From the NCBI GenBank assembly GCA_022457155.1, contig JAJGOT010000500.1, forward strand, positions 248,001 to 312,000: a stretch of 64,000 nt of DNA, in the 5' to 3' direction. The DNA comes from Cladopsammia gracilis. Its lineage: Eukaryota; Cnidaria; Anthozoa; Scleractinia; Dendrophylliidae. A model generated the notes under the pieces. It saw only the letters and a list, made by a program, of their open reading frames with translations. It did no database searches and had not been told where the DNA came from. This document shows, one piece after another, positions 1 through 49,076 of the stretch. The translations under genes were made by a program, and so were the position numbers. The first letter of the stretch is position 1. Each line of letters begins with the position of its first letter.

Positions 1-154
1 TTTCCGGGTTGATGTCATCTAATTAGCATTTTGTAAATTTAAGTCTAACTCAATAACACGACGTTCAAAACAAGAAATATTTCACCATTTAACTACGATA
101 TTCAATGAGCACACAGTTGATTCTGAAAATATGCATTTAAGGGTAATAGGCACT
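1..154. repeat. Half of a TTAA foldback element (AGTGCCTATCAC family), cut by the window edge
   Basis: This matches the right half of the complete element at 10669-10988, including its terminus (ATAGGCACT) followed by TTAA at 155-158. The left half lies outside the window. No coding capacity is visible. Confidence 0.75.
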
Positions 155-807
155 TTAACAATTGCATGGTCAACAAAATGGTCATTTCATGACAAAACCC
201 AAGTCGCCTTGACATCAAATTTAAAATGGCTGTTTTATCACCACTGGTCTTGCTGGTCCATTTTGAAGAAATGGGACCTGTTCTTTACCTTCTCTCTTTC
301 ACCAAAGCTTTATTTTTTTCAAAATTGTTATTTCACTGCCATCAAACAAATCAACACAACAATGTAAAATAACTACTTTAATTTTCGTTTAATATATACA
401 TTTTTTATACACAATATATTTTTAATTTTTTTTGTCGTTTCAAAAGTTTTTCAGGCATGCCTCAAAAGAGGGAAACAGCCACTTTATAAAATACAAACTA
501 TTATGTACATGATGGGTTTTTTCCAATGCTTGTGGTAACAAAACGTTATCTACTTCACAGATCCAGTTGAATGTCTAATTGTTCTTTGACTGTGGTACAC
601 TGTATTGATTGAGTTTGAACTTAGCAAAACAAATTTTATGGTTCAAAAAGTGATTAAACGATTACATCTATTTACACTTCATGATAGAAACTTTGAAATA
701 TTTTAATTTTTAGAGGATTTCCAACTTTATGGTGATCTTGTAGCATCTTCTTCGGCACACTGTCTTCTATTGCTAAGCAACTAACCTTATTTATTTCCTA
801 CATACAG

Positions 808-868
808 AAGTCCAGAAGGGGCTCTCCAAAGCCTCATTGACATGGGTGATGCAGCTTTAGTTGCATGA
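808..868 (+). CDS. Possible last coding exon of an unidentified upstream gene
   Basis: A pyrimidine-rich tract ending in CAG (805-807) precedes a frame reading SPEGALQSLIDMGDAALVA and a TGA at 866-868. An AATAAA signal follows at 1294-1299, so a 3' UTR of about 430 bases is plausible. The remaining exons would lie left of the window. The peptide is too short to name; the LIDMG stretch vaguely recalls the end of a UBA-type helix, but that is only an impression. This could be a chance acceptor with a short open frame. Confidence 0.35.
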
Positions 869-1762
869 AAGGAAAAACGACTGTTTGTCAGTTACAATGT
901 TCTTTCAGATTGACGAAAAAAACTTGACCTTTCAAGGGTTTAGACAAGCATTCAAGATGAAAATAAAGATGGCTATGCTGGCTTTGGGTATTTTTCACTT
1001 TCTTTTTGAATGCTACAGCAATCATCAAAAAGTTCTTTACAACTTTTAGTGAACAAAATTGCAAAACACTTTGTTAGCAATTTAAATTGTTCTGGTAAGG
1101 AGCTCATGGTAAATACCATAAAAGACTACGCAATGAAAGCAGTCATGTCTGAATGACCAACAAAATACCACATTTGTTGTATAAAATATATTCCAGTGAA
1201 ATATCTATAAATAGACTAATGGCAAGCACGGCATAACCAACTTTTCCATCTCATAAGTGTTTTTTTTAGTAAATAAGATGTTATAGAAGAAGCAATAAAG
1301 CCTTGTAAAGAAATGTAAAGAAAAACTTATGCTGCAAATTGTGTATTGATTTTAAACTTGTCTAAACTTTTCAAAAGGTCAAGTTTTTAAATCCGAGGAA
1401 GCTGATACTTTACCATTTAGTTTTTAGAGGTCTGTTCTGTTTGCCGTTGATGATAACTTCCGGTCGGGTTTCATTCTTGTTCTGCACCTGAAAAGGAAAA
1501 AGAAAGACGACGAGTGCGTGCTGCCAATAATTCATGAAAATTACACAGCTAGTACCATAGCAGGTTCCTTTTTGTGCTTTTTTGGTCGTTTTTTCATCTT
1601 TTTTTTGCCTTGAATATGAACCAGCTTAAACCTTAGGTTGGGTTCACTCCCTGTTTATGATCGACGTTCCATGGCATCGGCAATATGCAGTTTGATTCCA
1701 CTATTTAAGTAGAAATATTATACTTGGCCTGTACATGTAATACCGACATTTTGTTTGCAAAT
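869..1762. other. Spacer between the putative upstream gene and CREBZF
   Basis: No convincing coding exon is seen. A plus-strand AATAAA lies at 1294-1299. The part nearest CREBZF is probably its 3' UTR. Confidence 0.4.
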
Positions 1763-2743
1763 TTACAGGACTCCACTCTGTGATGCTTTCATCTCGCATT
1801 TTGCGCACAATTCCAGTGATACTTTTCCACGGTTGACATGGAGACAGACACCACCAGGGGTGGTACCACGGGTTCTCTTGCTGGGTGTGACTTCTGCAAC
1901 CTCCTCTGATCGTCTTTTCCTGCTTCTAGTCGGATACTTTCTCTCGCCGTGTGTCCTGCCGCTTTCTTTTTCAGCTTCTTCACTTCCCGATGACTGCACA
2001 AGCGAAGACGTCAGTGAAATTCCAGGGGTTGCTGCTACACTCTTCAGCAAGAGTGAAATTGTGCTCTCATTGGCCAGCACACTGCGAAGATATTTCACCT
2101 CATCTGAAAGCTTTCTGATAACGGTGGTCATGCCCTCGTTTCTTGTTTTTAGAGTCCTATTCTGTTCTTTCAATTGGGCAACATCATTCTCAAGTCCTTC
2201 TACGTATTTCTTCTTTTTCTGTCGGTTTTCCCGTGCTGCAATGGCATTCTTCTTGTTTTTTTCCATAATGGCTTGTTCATCTTCATCTGACATTTTCTTG
2301 CCCTTTGGTTTAGCAAACTGAACATTCAGTTTTGTTGAAGAGTTAAGCACTGAAAGAGTTCCAGAGCTTCCACTGTTTGCTTCGTTTGCAGCTGGCAGTT
2401 CGTTTGTGGGAAAAGGTTCCCTCAAAAGTGCTTCCAAATCCATGAGATCTTCATCGTTCAAACCGAAGTCCTCAAATTCATTTTTCCACGTCGACGGAAA
2501 ATCAGCCAAGAAATCTTCCACACCAGCATCTACACCACTGTCCATGCTGTGAGCAGGAGACAACGAACTTGCTATTTCATCGCTGTTTGCAGATTCACCG
2601 CAAATATCTGCTTCGATCGGAAACTGTTTCTCAGCGGCCATGTTTGGTTCTTCCTTGTCGAATATTTCTGGCAGTGAATCGGTCTTCAAATCTTTCTCAG
2701 AAGGCATAACAGCGCAGTAATCGTGATCCAAGGCAAAAGACAT
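1763..2743 (-). CDS. CREBZF: CREBZF (Zhangfei) bZIP transcription factor, single exon, 326 aa
   Basis: The frame can be extended upstream to a TTG at 2779, but the first ATG is at 2743 and gives 326 residues. A basic region at about residues 162-179 (NAIAARENRQKKKKY) runs into a leucine zipper ending near residue 223, with the CREBZF-like YLRSVLANES at its end. The C-terminus carries GGVCLHVNRGKVSLELC, which matches the conserved CREBZF tail. Residues 6-9 are DHDY, the HCF-1 binding motif (D/E-H-x-Y). The middle is acidic (FEDFGLNDEDLMDLEALL), probably a transactivation region. The family acts in the nucleus, binds HCF-1 and modulates other bZIP factors, often in the unfolded protein response. 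The gene is divergent to SPG7 with about 360 bp between start codons. In the mammalian protein the HCF motif follows the zipper, so its N-terminal place here is unusual. Confidence 0.93.
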   Translation of the reverse strand: MSFALDHDYCAVMPSEKDLKTDSLPEIFDKEEPNMAAEKQFPIEADICGESANSDEIASSLSPAHSMDSGVDAGVEDFLADFPSTWKNEFEDFGLNDEDLMDLEALLREPFPTNELPAANEANSGSSGTLSVLNSSTKLNVQFAKPKGKKMSDEDEQAIMEKNKKNAIAARENRQKKKKYVEGLENDVAQLKEQNRTLKTRNEGMTTVIRKLSDEVKYLRSVLANESTISLLLKSVAATPGISLTSSLVQSSGSEEAEKESGRTHGERKYPTRSRKRRSEEVAEVTPSKRTRGTTPGGVCLHVNRGKVSLELCAKCEMKASQSGVL

Positions 2744-3102
2744 GTGCTCTTTAAAACGGTGACTTTCTTTTAGAGTCAAACAAACGCAAAAAAAGCTTCT
2801 ACACGCAACGCAAAAACTTCACACCTTTCAAGTTCCTCTCAAAACGTATCAACGACGTTTTCACCACGAGGTGAAACGAAAGAAGACAATGACGTAATGC
2901 TCAAACTGCGCAGTCTCAGAGAATCATGTGATCAAAAATAAATCACGTGAAAACCGCGTCACAGTTATCACGTGATTTTTTTACCGCTGTTCAAAATATC
3001 GGGGGCACGAAATGAAAGATGGCGGATTTGTTTTGAACATAATTTTTCACACGAAACTGATTTGTTTTGGAAGCTATGCTGCGGTAGCAGCGATATGGAA
3101 AA
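2744..3102. promoter_or_regulatory. Divergent promoter shared by CREBZF and SPG7
   Basis: The 359 bp between the two start codons hold two perfect TCACGTGA palindromes (2943-2950 and 2968-2975, CLEAR/E-box type bound by bHLH-zip factors), a CRE/ATF-like TGACGTAA (2890-2897) and a YY1-like AAAGATGGCGGA (3015-3026) close to the SPG7 start. No TATA box is obvious. The CRE-like site suggests possible bZIP control of a bZIP gene. Factor binding is inferred from motif matches only. Confidence 0.6.
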
Positions 3103-41763
<38,661 letters not shown>

Positions 41764-42170
41764 ACAGTTAACAATAATATTGACCGCAGACTCACAAGCC
41801 TCTCTCTCCCGGATCTGCATCCTGCATCTGGGGAAACTTGGAGTCCAGTGTTTCTTGTTCTTGAGACTAGTGGTACAGAAAATTGTTCTTGAGACTAGTG
41901 GTACAGAAAAGTGTTCTTGCCAATAGTTGTGTAATTATTGGCCCGATGTTCTCAGGAAGAAAAAAGATTAACATAAGCAGTCAAGACTTCAGTGTGTTAT
42001 TTAACCACTCATGTGGCCCAAAAAAGAAAATAAATCCATCAAACACGGCCAACCATCTGGTGTGGCCATATTTTGTGCTTAATTCAACGTGCTGTTTTAA
42101 AGAGAATAAATACTTGGAGGTAGCAGAAAAAAAAAACATTGGTCAGGAAAGACTAGTATAAAATAAATAG

Positions 42171-42236
42171 CTCGCTTGAATGAAAAAACTGTAGATCAAC
42201 GAAATTTGGAATATATTGTGGAGAGAGTCATAGCTG
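42171..42236 (+). pseudogene. Partial duplicate of SPG7 exon 14
   Basis: CTCGCTTGAATGAAAAAACTGTAGATCAACG copies the second half of exon 14 and its donor (GCTG|GTAGGA). The join to the SPG7 3' UTR end (AAATAAATAG) at 42170 marks the tandem duplication junction. Exons 15-20 are not found in this copy. Confidence 0.88.
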
Positions 42237-42724
42237 GTAGGATGATTTTATTATCTTGAACTAAAGAAATAGGTCAAGAAAGTCACAGGGTGGAATTCTG
42301 TTGTGAAATTTTCCAGAACAATACAAGAAAGTCCTTTAGAATTTGTTGATTACGTCCCAGGTCCTGGAAAGAACTGATTTTAAGGCGGAGGGGCTCACAC
42401 TCGACCACGTTTCTCACGAAATAGTTAACAATAAAAAATATTGTGATACTCAATTTTCAGACTTTACTGTTTATTATACTAAAACCCCACCGATAATGCT
42501 TTGTGTGGTTAAATTATAGTCACGTGACGGATTAACCTGTGAAATACAACGCTCTCAGAAAATACGACGAGCTGGCTTTCGTCTTTTCTACCATCGTTTC
42601 TTATTGTTTAGTCAACATATCCATCCTCGAGCCAGTAAGATCCGCCTAAAGCGGATTTTTCCTCTCTGGTTGTCATTTAGAACATGCCAACTTTTACAAT
42701 TAAAGACCGATAATAGAAGAAAAT

Positions 42725-42958
42725 TAGCGGTTTTCAATTAAGTGTGGAAAGCAATTTCGCGATTGCTTAGTTTTGTATATTGCTACGCTGTGTGATTGGC
42801 TAAGAAATCTCGCGCCACTCTAGCAACCAATCAGTATTAAAACCAAACTTACTCGCACACATTTTCCCGCGCTTGGCGCCGGCTACATGTATTTGCTTCC
42901 AGTTCTCTGATTGGTTCATTGGATTGTCTGTGTCTCTTGTGATTGGCCAGTTTAATTA
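42725..42958 (+). repeat. MITE family A copy, duplicated with the segment
   Basis: It corresponds to 14270-14530 in copy 1 and continues at 43263 after a 301-bp insertion. Confidence 0.7.
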
Positions 42959-43259
42959 AGGTGCTGTTACACGAGGCAATTTTTTCCTGCAACTTGCAAC
43001 GCAACGCTGACGAGAGCCGTTGCCACATGTTGCGAGACAAGTTTCTGATTACGTTACACGTTTGCAACTTGTCTCGCAACGTTGCAAAAAGTAGATAAAT
43101 GGTCAACTTTTTCTGCAACTCGCAACGCAATTTTTCGTTGCGAAACAAGTTGCGCAGAGGTGTTACACGCGCAATTTTATCCGCAACTTGTCTCGCGAAG
43201 GCTCTCGTCAGCGTTGCGTTGCAAGTTGCAGGAAAAAATTGCCGCTTGTAACGGCACCT
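42959..43259. mobile_element. 301-bp foldback element with TTA duplication (PIF/Harbinger-type)
   Basis: Ends AGGTGCTGTTACACGAGGCAA and TTGCCGCTTGTAACGGCACCT are flanked by TTA at 42956-42958 and 43260-43262. It is absent from copy 1, so it arrived after the duplication. Arms carry CAACTTGCAACGCAACGCTGACGAG and its complement. Confidence 0.82.
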
Positions 43260-43427
43260 TTACATTGGTTTTGGTTTTACTACACTGATCAGAGCCTCTG
43301 CTACGCAAGCTACGTTTTATAAAACAAAGAGTGTAATACGCAAAATTCCGTGGATCGTACACCATTCATTCCTCTAACTTACAATCATTACTAATAAAAC
43401 AGTCAGTCCACCAAAGCATCAACCCTT

Positions 43428-44590
43428 CTAATATGCAGCTTTATAGTCTTCAAGCCACTTTTGCACTGCTTTTAAGTCGTATTTGTACGGGCCATTACCG
43501 CCTAGGAACGCTATTCGTCCACGTTGTACAATGACAAGTCTCTCGGGAAATGCACCGTACGCGTGAGTGGCCTCGTCATCCATGGTATCAACCAGAACTG
43601 GAACCTTACACCCGCTTGACTTTTTCATGTCTTCTGCTGCCGTGCAACGATCCTTTAAACTCTTGTGCTGTGCGATATTAACTGTGTTCTGTCGAAGGAC
43701 AAACAAAAATGCTATTTAACCCTTTTGAACACTACCAGTATCCTTTCAAGGCCGCTTTTAGTTTGGCCATTCAAATGAAAGCCCTGGACGAGTGCTTGCC
43801 TTTGTGTTAGTTTACTTTTTTTGCGTCATGAATTATTAATTTGTTTGAGAAAGCACTCCACTTAAGTCGGGACAAAGAAACACATCAAGCAATCGCAAAA
43901 AGAAATGGAATGGGTTTTTCGCATGCCCTCGAGCGTCATTCTTTAAGCCGTTCTCTGATGATATATAACCGAAGAACTCGACTTCATGATGGCTATTAAC
44001 ATTACTGGATTTTAAAAATTGTTGGCACTGAAAGTGCATAGTAACAGGTGTAAAGCATTTTATATAACTAATTGTTGTATAATAATATAAAAGCAAATTC
44101 AAAACTGACTCACTTTCCAAAACCATTCGTCGGTTGGGTGAGCTTCGCAGATGTAGACAACAACAAAGTCTGCCACTTCTTCAAACTCCCGAACGATCTT
44201 TGCAAAATCGCTCACAAGAGGGATGACAAACGGAGGTCAGGAACAGCTGCCGAAGTTTAAGACCAAAGGCCGGTCGCCTTTCACAAAATCCAACAGTTTA
44301 CACGCTTTGCCGTCCGTTGTAACAAGCTTGCAATTCGGCGCTGAAGAGCCAAGCCGAACCGTCTTGTTCAAATCGCTCGTAAATATTTTTAAGATGGCTG
44401 AAAACATCTTATGCGTGCCGTAGTCCTCCCAAAAGTCTTGATAAGGGACCATGAAATACCGCTCCTCGCGCCTTTTAAGTCGTTCCTTGAGAAATGGAAT
44501 GTAGGAGCCAATTCTTACCAAGACAACAAGAATTGCGACTTTAAGGACTGTGAAGCCCAGAGCGATTCTATGAGTCAACGCCGCTTCCAT
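43428..44590 (-). CDS. Iodothyronine deiodinase, selenoprotein, copy 2 (2 exons, 245 aa)
   Basis: Exon 1 is 44590 down to 44114 and exon 2 is 43688 down to 43428, with a compact 425-bp intron (GTGAGT donor, CGACAG acceptor, phase 0). The active site reads FGSCS, then TGA (Sec, residue 118), then PPFV. The protein is nearly identical to copy 1, with conservative changes (VQRGRIAFLGG for LQRGRTAFLGG; YKAAY for YKAGY at the end). Residues about 9-31 form the membrane anchor. The frame is intact with TGA as the only stop, so both copies may be functional. An upstream in-frame extension lacks ATG. Its intron preserves the empty sites of the PolB element and of the 609-bp TA element found in copy 1. 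No SECIS element was recognised by eye in the 3' flank. Confidence 0.9.
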
Positions 44591-44996
44591 GTTGACGAGA
44601 TGACGATCTCGCCAATATGGCAATTTGCAAAATTGGAATGCTCCTTTAAACGGGTAAACTCGTTATAAAATGACTACAGAATTGTTCAAGAATAATTGAG
44701 CAATTAACATTTTTCAGATGTTTGAAAAGTTCTGTTTTAAGCTTATTGTTTGTATCACGCGTTTCTTCGGGGGGGTCACGGGATGATTCAGTTTGTAATA
44801 ACCTTTTTCACTTATAAGTTCAATATTGAAAGATATCAACATAAATATCGTAAGATATTTAAAAACAACCAACACCACAGGGAACTGATGCTGCTCTAAA
44901 CGTTGCATTCAATGGTAACGCAAAAGGGTTTTGTGGTTTTATCCACACACAAAAAAAGTTGGAACCCCCCGGTATAGTTACGGTACCAGGAAAGCA

Positions 44997-45715
44997 CTGC
45001 TTTGCTAGCTTTCATTTGGATGGTCACACTTTAGGATTTCATCTCCAGACTCAAAAGTTAGAACCACCTTGTACAGCATAATAAACAGTACCACAGGAAA
45101 GTACTGCTCAGTAGCTTTCATTTGAATGGTCACACTTTATTAGGATTTCATCCACAGACTCAATAGTTAAAACCACCTTGTACAGCATAGAAAACAGTGC
45201 CACAGGAAAGTACTGCTCAATAGCTTTCATTTGAAGAGGGTCGTGAAGGGGGGGGGGGGGGGGGGTCCTAATCCCATTTCCCAGGAAATTGTTTTTTTTC
45301 AAATCCCAGCTCAAATCCCACAATCCCAGCCTATGTTGCTCAAATTGAAATCCCATTCCCATTTTTCTATTGTTTTTGTTTCATGAATCCCAGTCCCAGT
45401 GCACAAAATCCCATTTCCCAGCCTCTAAAAAAGGCAAATCCCAGCTCCCATTCACCTCTTCACGACCCTCTTTGAATGGTCACACTTTAGGATTTCATCT
45501 CCAGACTCAAAAGTTAGAACCACCTTGTGCAGCATAATAAACAGCACCACAGGAAAGTACTGCTTTGTAGCTTTCATTTGAATGGTTACACCATAGGATT
45601 TCATCCACAGACTCAAAAGTTAGAACCACCTTGTACAGCATAATAAACAGTGCCACAGGAGTGTACTGCTTAATAGCTTTCATTTGAATGGTCACACTTT
45701 ATTAGGATTTAATAC
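44997..45715 (-). repeat. Satellite array, reverse orientation, interrupted
   Basis: Units such as AGTACTGCTCAATAGCTTTCATTTGAATGGTCACACTTTAGGATTTCATC recur. At 45235-45475 a block of CCCATTTCCCAG and AATCCCAGC with a G run and GAGGGTCGTGAAG / CTTCACGACCCTC inverted ends is inserted. Confidence 0.85.
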
Positions 45716-45834
45716 TAATAATTTAATACTTTAATTTGATACTTTAATTTCAGAAATTTTAACCTCGATTTATTAAACACCGCTGAAGTCAAACACTGTA
45801 CAAATTTAATGAAACAGAAATATATTTCTTATTG

Positions 45835-46880
45835 GCAACATATACTTCAGCTTCTCAAAAACTAGAATTTTATAAGACCTTCAAGAGCGAATATACCCCC
45901 TCAAATTATCTAGGCCTGACTAGACGAGCATCTGATAGGATACCAAACCAAAATACATACCAAATAGAATACTCCATGGCGAGCGAGAGAAACAACCTTA
46001 GTTATCACTATCAAAAGTGGGAGCCCTTAATCGCTCTTATTTCTTCTTAGATTTTTGTCACCAAATATATCATTTCTTATCTCAACTCAAGCCGCTTTAA
46101 TTATAAATTATACTACTTTAAGCAGTTTTTTCGTACATTTGTCATTTTTGTGTTTTTAGTTTCTTTCTCCTTCATGTACTTAGATTGTGTAAATGTGTTT
46201 AAATGTTAGTTTTCTTACAAATGTAATATAGACAAAAATAAATAAAATAAATAAAAAAAAAAATCTGATAGGAGGGCATTAACTAAATTACGTATAGAGC
46301 GTATGCACTCACGTGGCAAGCAGCTATGCAAATTTATTGGAACAAAAGAAAGTGTTAACATAAGAAAAGCGTTCAAATCCCACAGGATTGTTTTGGTACA
46401 CCAACATGGCCGCCGTTCTATTGTTTTGGTACACCAATATGGCCGCCGTGACGTCATGTGCATACGCTCTATAAGTAATCATAAACTTATGATCGAACTG
46501 GGCAGATACAACAAAATTCCAAGAGACAAAAGGCTTTGCCCAGTTTGTGGTTCAAATGAAATCGAAGACGAAATCCATTTTCTTTTCTATTGCTCAAAAT
46601 ACGCAACAATAAGAGATAATTTTTACAATAAAATACAGACTTTTATACCAAATATTAGCCATTTACCTGTAACTGAATTGATCATAGAATTAATGAATTC
46701 TTCCATTTACTTTCTAAATATGCAATTAATTAAATTTATTTCATCTTGTTTTGATTCTCGAGATAAAATTGTCACCAATGTAATTTAATTATTCATTTTT
46801 GTTTTTCTTTCTTTTTGTTAGTTAGTTGTAAGCTTTTGCAATATTGTAAAATCTACAGTCATGCAAATAAAGCTAAATGT
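45835..46880 (+). mobile_element. LINE 3' end with a nested retroelement and a nested foldback
   Basis: The LINE C-terminus reads ISNHKLMIELGRYNKIPRDK, RLCPVCGSNEIEDEIHFLFYC (zf-RVT type) and ends in an ATAAAGCTAAATGTTGTTGTTG tail at about 46868. A second A-tailed element at about 45941-46262 is flanked by ATCTGATAGGA on both sides. A foldback (ATAGAGCGTATGCAC / GTGCATACGCTCTAT) at about 46291-46474 splits the coding region. Confidence 0.72.
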
Positions 46881-46894
46881 TGTTGTTGTTGTCA

Positions 46895-47410
46895 TCCACA
46901 GACTCAATAGTTAAAACCACCTTGTACAGCATAGAAAACAGTGCCACAGGAAAGTACTGCCCAATAGCTTTCACTTGAATGGCCACACTAGGATTTCATC
47001 TGCAGAATCGTGAGAACCACCTTGTACAGCATAATAAACAGTACCACAGGAAAGTACTGCTCAACAGCTTTGAGGGTAACAAAGTTACTAACTTTCACGC
47101 TTCACGCACTGATTTTTGCCCTGATCACGCGTCACGCATAAACCCTTTGCCATCCTCAGCTTTCATTTGAATGGTCACACTTCAGAATATCATCTAAGGA
47201 CTCAAAAGTTAGAACCACCTTGTACAGCAAAATAATCAGCACCACAGGAAAATACTGTTCAGTATAGCTTTCATTTGAATGATCAAACTTTAGGATTTTA
47301 TCCACAAACTCAAAAGTTAGAACCACCTTGTGCAGCGTAAACAGCTCCACAGGAAAGTACTACTCAGTAGCTTTCATTATTTGATCATAGTGGTCACACT
47401 TTTGGATTTT
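46895..47410 (-). repeat. Satellite array, reverse orientation
   Basis: About five units of the AGTACTGCTCAATAGCTTTCATTTG family; a diverged unit also lies at 47760-47880 in forward orientation. Confidence 0.85.
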
Positions 47411-47442
47411 CGACCATAGACTCAAAAGTTGGAACGTCATTA

Positions 47443-47610
47443 CAGGGGCGGATCCAGGATTTTGAAATGGGGGGTGAAATTTTAAATGCAATAGAACCAA
47501 AGCCTGGTAAAATATTATTTATTTGAGAAATACTTTAGAAAAAAGAAAGAAAGGGTCTCAGAAAAGGGGGGTGAAAATTCACCCATTTCACCCCCGTGGA
47601 TCCGCCCCTG
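47443..47610. mobile_element. 168-bp hAT-like MITE with CATTA duplication
   Basis: Ends CAGGGGCGGATCC and GGATCCGCCCCTG lie between CATTA at 47438-47442 and 47611-47615. Confidence 0.82.
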
Positions 47611-48339
47611 CATTACATGAATGTGGTGAGAACTAAAAACTTGGTTAAACGTTTCTGTAAGCTATCAACAAATAAAGAATTTATTAATCATATCTAGCGG
47701 TAGAGATTGTAAAACTTGGTGTTTGCATGCTGCAGTTTCACGGCCGAAGGGCGTTGAACCATAACACTTTATTGCCAGAGTCAATGACTTCAATGGTGAA
47801 CTGTGGTACTAACTTTTGAGTCCGTGAATTAGTGAAATCCTAAAGTGTGACTATTCAAATGCAAGCTATTTTAAAAGCATAACTTTCTTTTTTTTTCCTC
47901 ATTTTTCAATATTGCACAAAATGAGATTTGATTTTTTTTTTTGCATGAAATTTGGCGACTCTAAGAAATGAAGAGTGGGTGGAAGACGTTGGTTTAATTG
48001 CGATGTTTAACTCTACAAGTGTTCTATAAATCATCTGCGGTCTATGTCTTGAGCTAATGGCCTCATACTTTATCAACGTCGATATCACAAAATTAGATGT
48101 TTATTTGCCCAAGGAATACATGACGGATCAGTGATTTTCTGCTGCGAAGAGCTCTATTTTTTGTGACCTCAGTGATGTGAGAGAAAATAGCAAGTCTCGA
48201 GACACGGCTTCATTAGAGCAGAGATGTCCAGAGAAGTACGCAAAAAAAAAAGTACGCAACAATGGACAAATGCAAAGAAACACAATGGACAAATGTAATG
48301 AAACTTAATGCAGCTATAATGGTTATATGTAATGCCAGT

Positions 48340-48438
48340 TTACTACATGAGCGGAAGTGTTGTATCGGCCTATACAATCACGAGCCGAAGGCGAGTGAAT
48401 GTATAGTGCCGATACAACACGGACGCGAATGTAGTAAA
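48340..48438. repeat. Perfect-like palindrome around AAGGCGAG
   Basis: GTTTACTACATGAGCGGAAGTGTTGTATCGGC is inverted as GCCGATACAACACGGACGCGAATGTAGTAAAC. Confidence 0.85.
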
Positions 48439-48454
48439 CAACTTGTGAAATTCA

Positions 48455-48665
48455 CATTCACATGTAAATTAGATTCAACCACTCTTGAGTTGTATCTGGA
48501 ATGTAAATTAGATACAACCACTAGTGAGTTGTATCTGGAATGTAAATTAGATACAACCACTAGTGAGTTGTATCTGGAATGTAAATTAGATACAACCACT
48601 AGTGAGTTGTATCTGGAATGTAAATTAGATACAACCACTAGCGAGTTGTATCAAGATTGTATCTG
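48455..48665 (+). repeat. 39-bp tandem repeat, five units, each a hairpin
   Basis: The unit TGTAAATTAGATACAACCACTAGTGAGTTGTATCTGGAA contains GATACAAC and GTTGTATC arms. Because 39 is a multiple of three it also reads as a 13-residue repeat (CKLDTTTSELYLE), but no gene context supports translation. Confidence 0.9.
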
Positions 48666-48917
48666 GTATACAGGGTTAACCATGTGATTGGAATTGGCTC
48701 ATTTCTATTTGTTAGTACCTTTATGAATTATTAATGAATTTTACAAATATATATAACAACAACGGATGTTTACAGCGAAACATAATATTTGCAAAACAAA
48801 ATATAGCGAAAAGCAATATCTACGTGATGACATCTGATGACGGAAATTAATATTATACACTTGAACCGGCAACGACCACCGGCGAATTTAATAAAGCAAT
48901 ATCAGCAACAATAATTT

Positions 48918-49076
48918 AGGGGCGTAGCCAGTATTTTTTCAGAGGTACGCACAATCAATTTTTAAACACTCCCCTACCTCATCCCCCCACCCTCAAGTCC
49001 CAAATCTTTCTCTCTTTTTTTTTTCGAATTTTTCAGGTACGCACGTGCGTACGTGCGTACGGGTAGCTACGCCCCT
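48918..49076. mobile_element. 159-bp MITE (AGGGGCGTAGCC ends)
   Basis: Ends AGGGGCGTAGCCAG and GGTAGCTACGCCCCT are inverted. Confidence 0.75.

Noticed and set aside
1755..2321. 188-codon plus-strand frame opposite CREBZF
   Set aside because: It is the antisense shadow of the well-supported bZIP gene.
48262..48687. 141-codon frame with CKLDTTTSELYLE repeats
   Set aside because: It is created by a 39-bp noncoding tandem repeat and a palindrome; the opposite strand is equally open.
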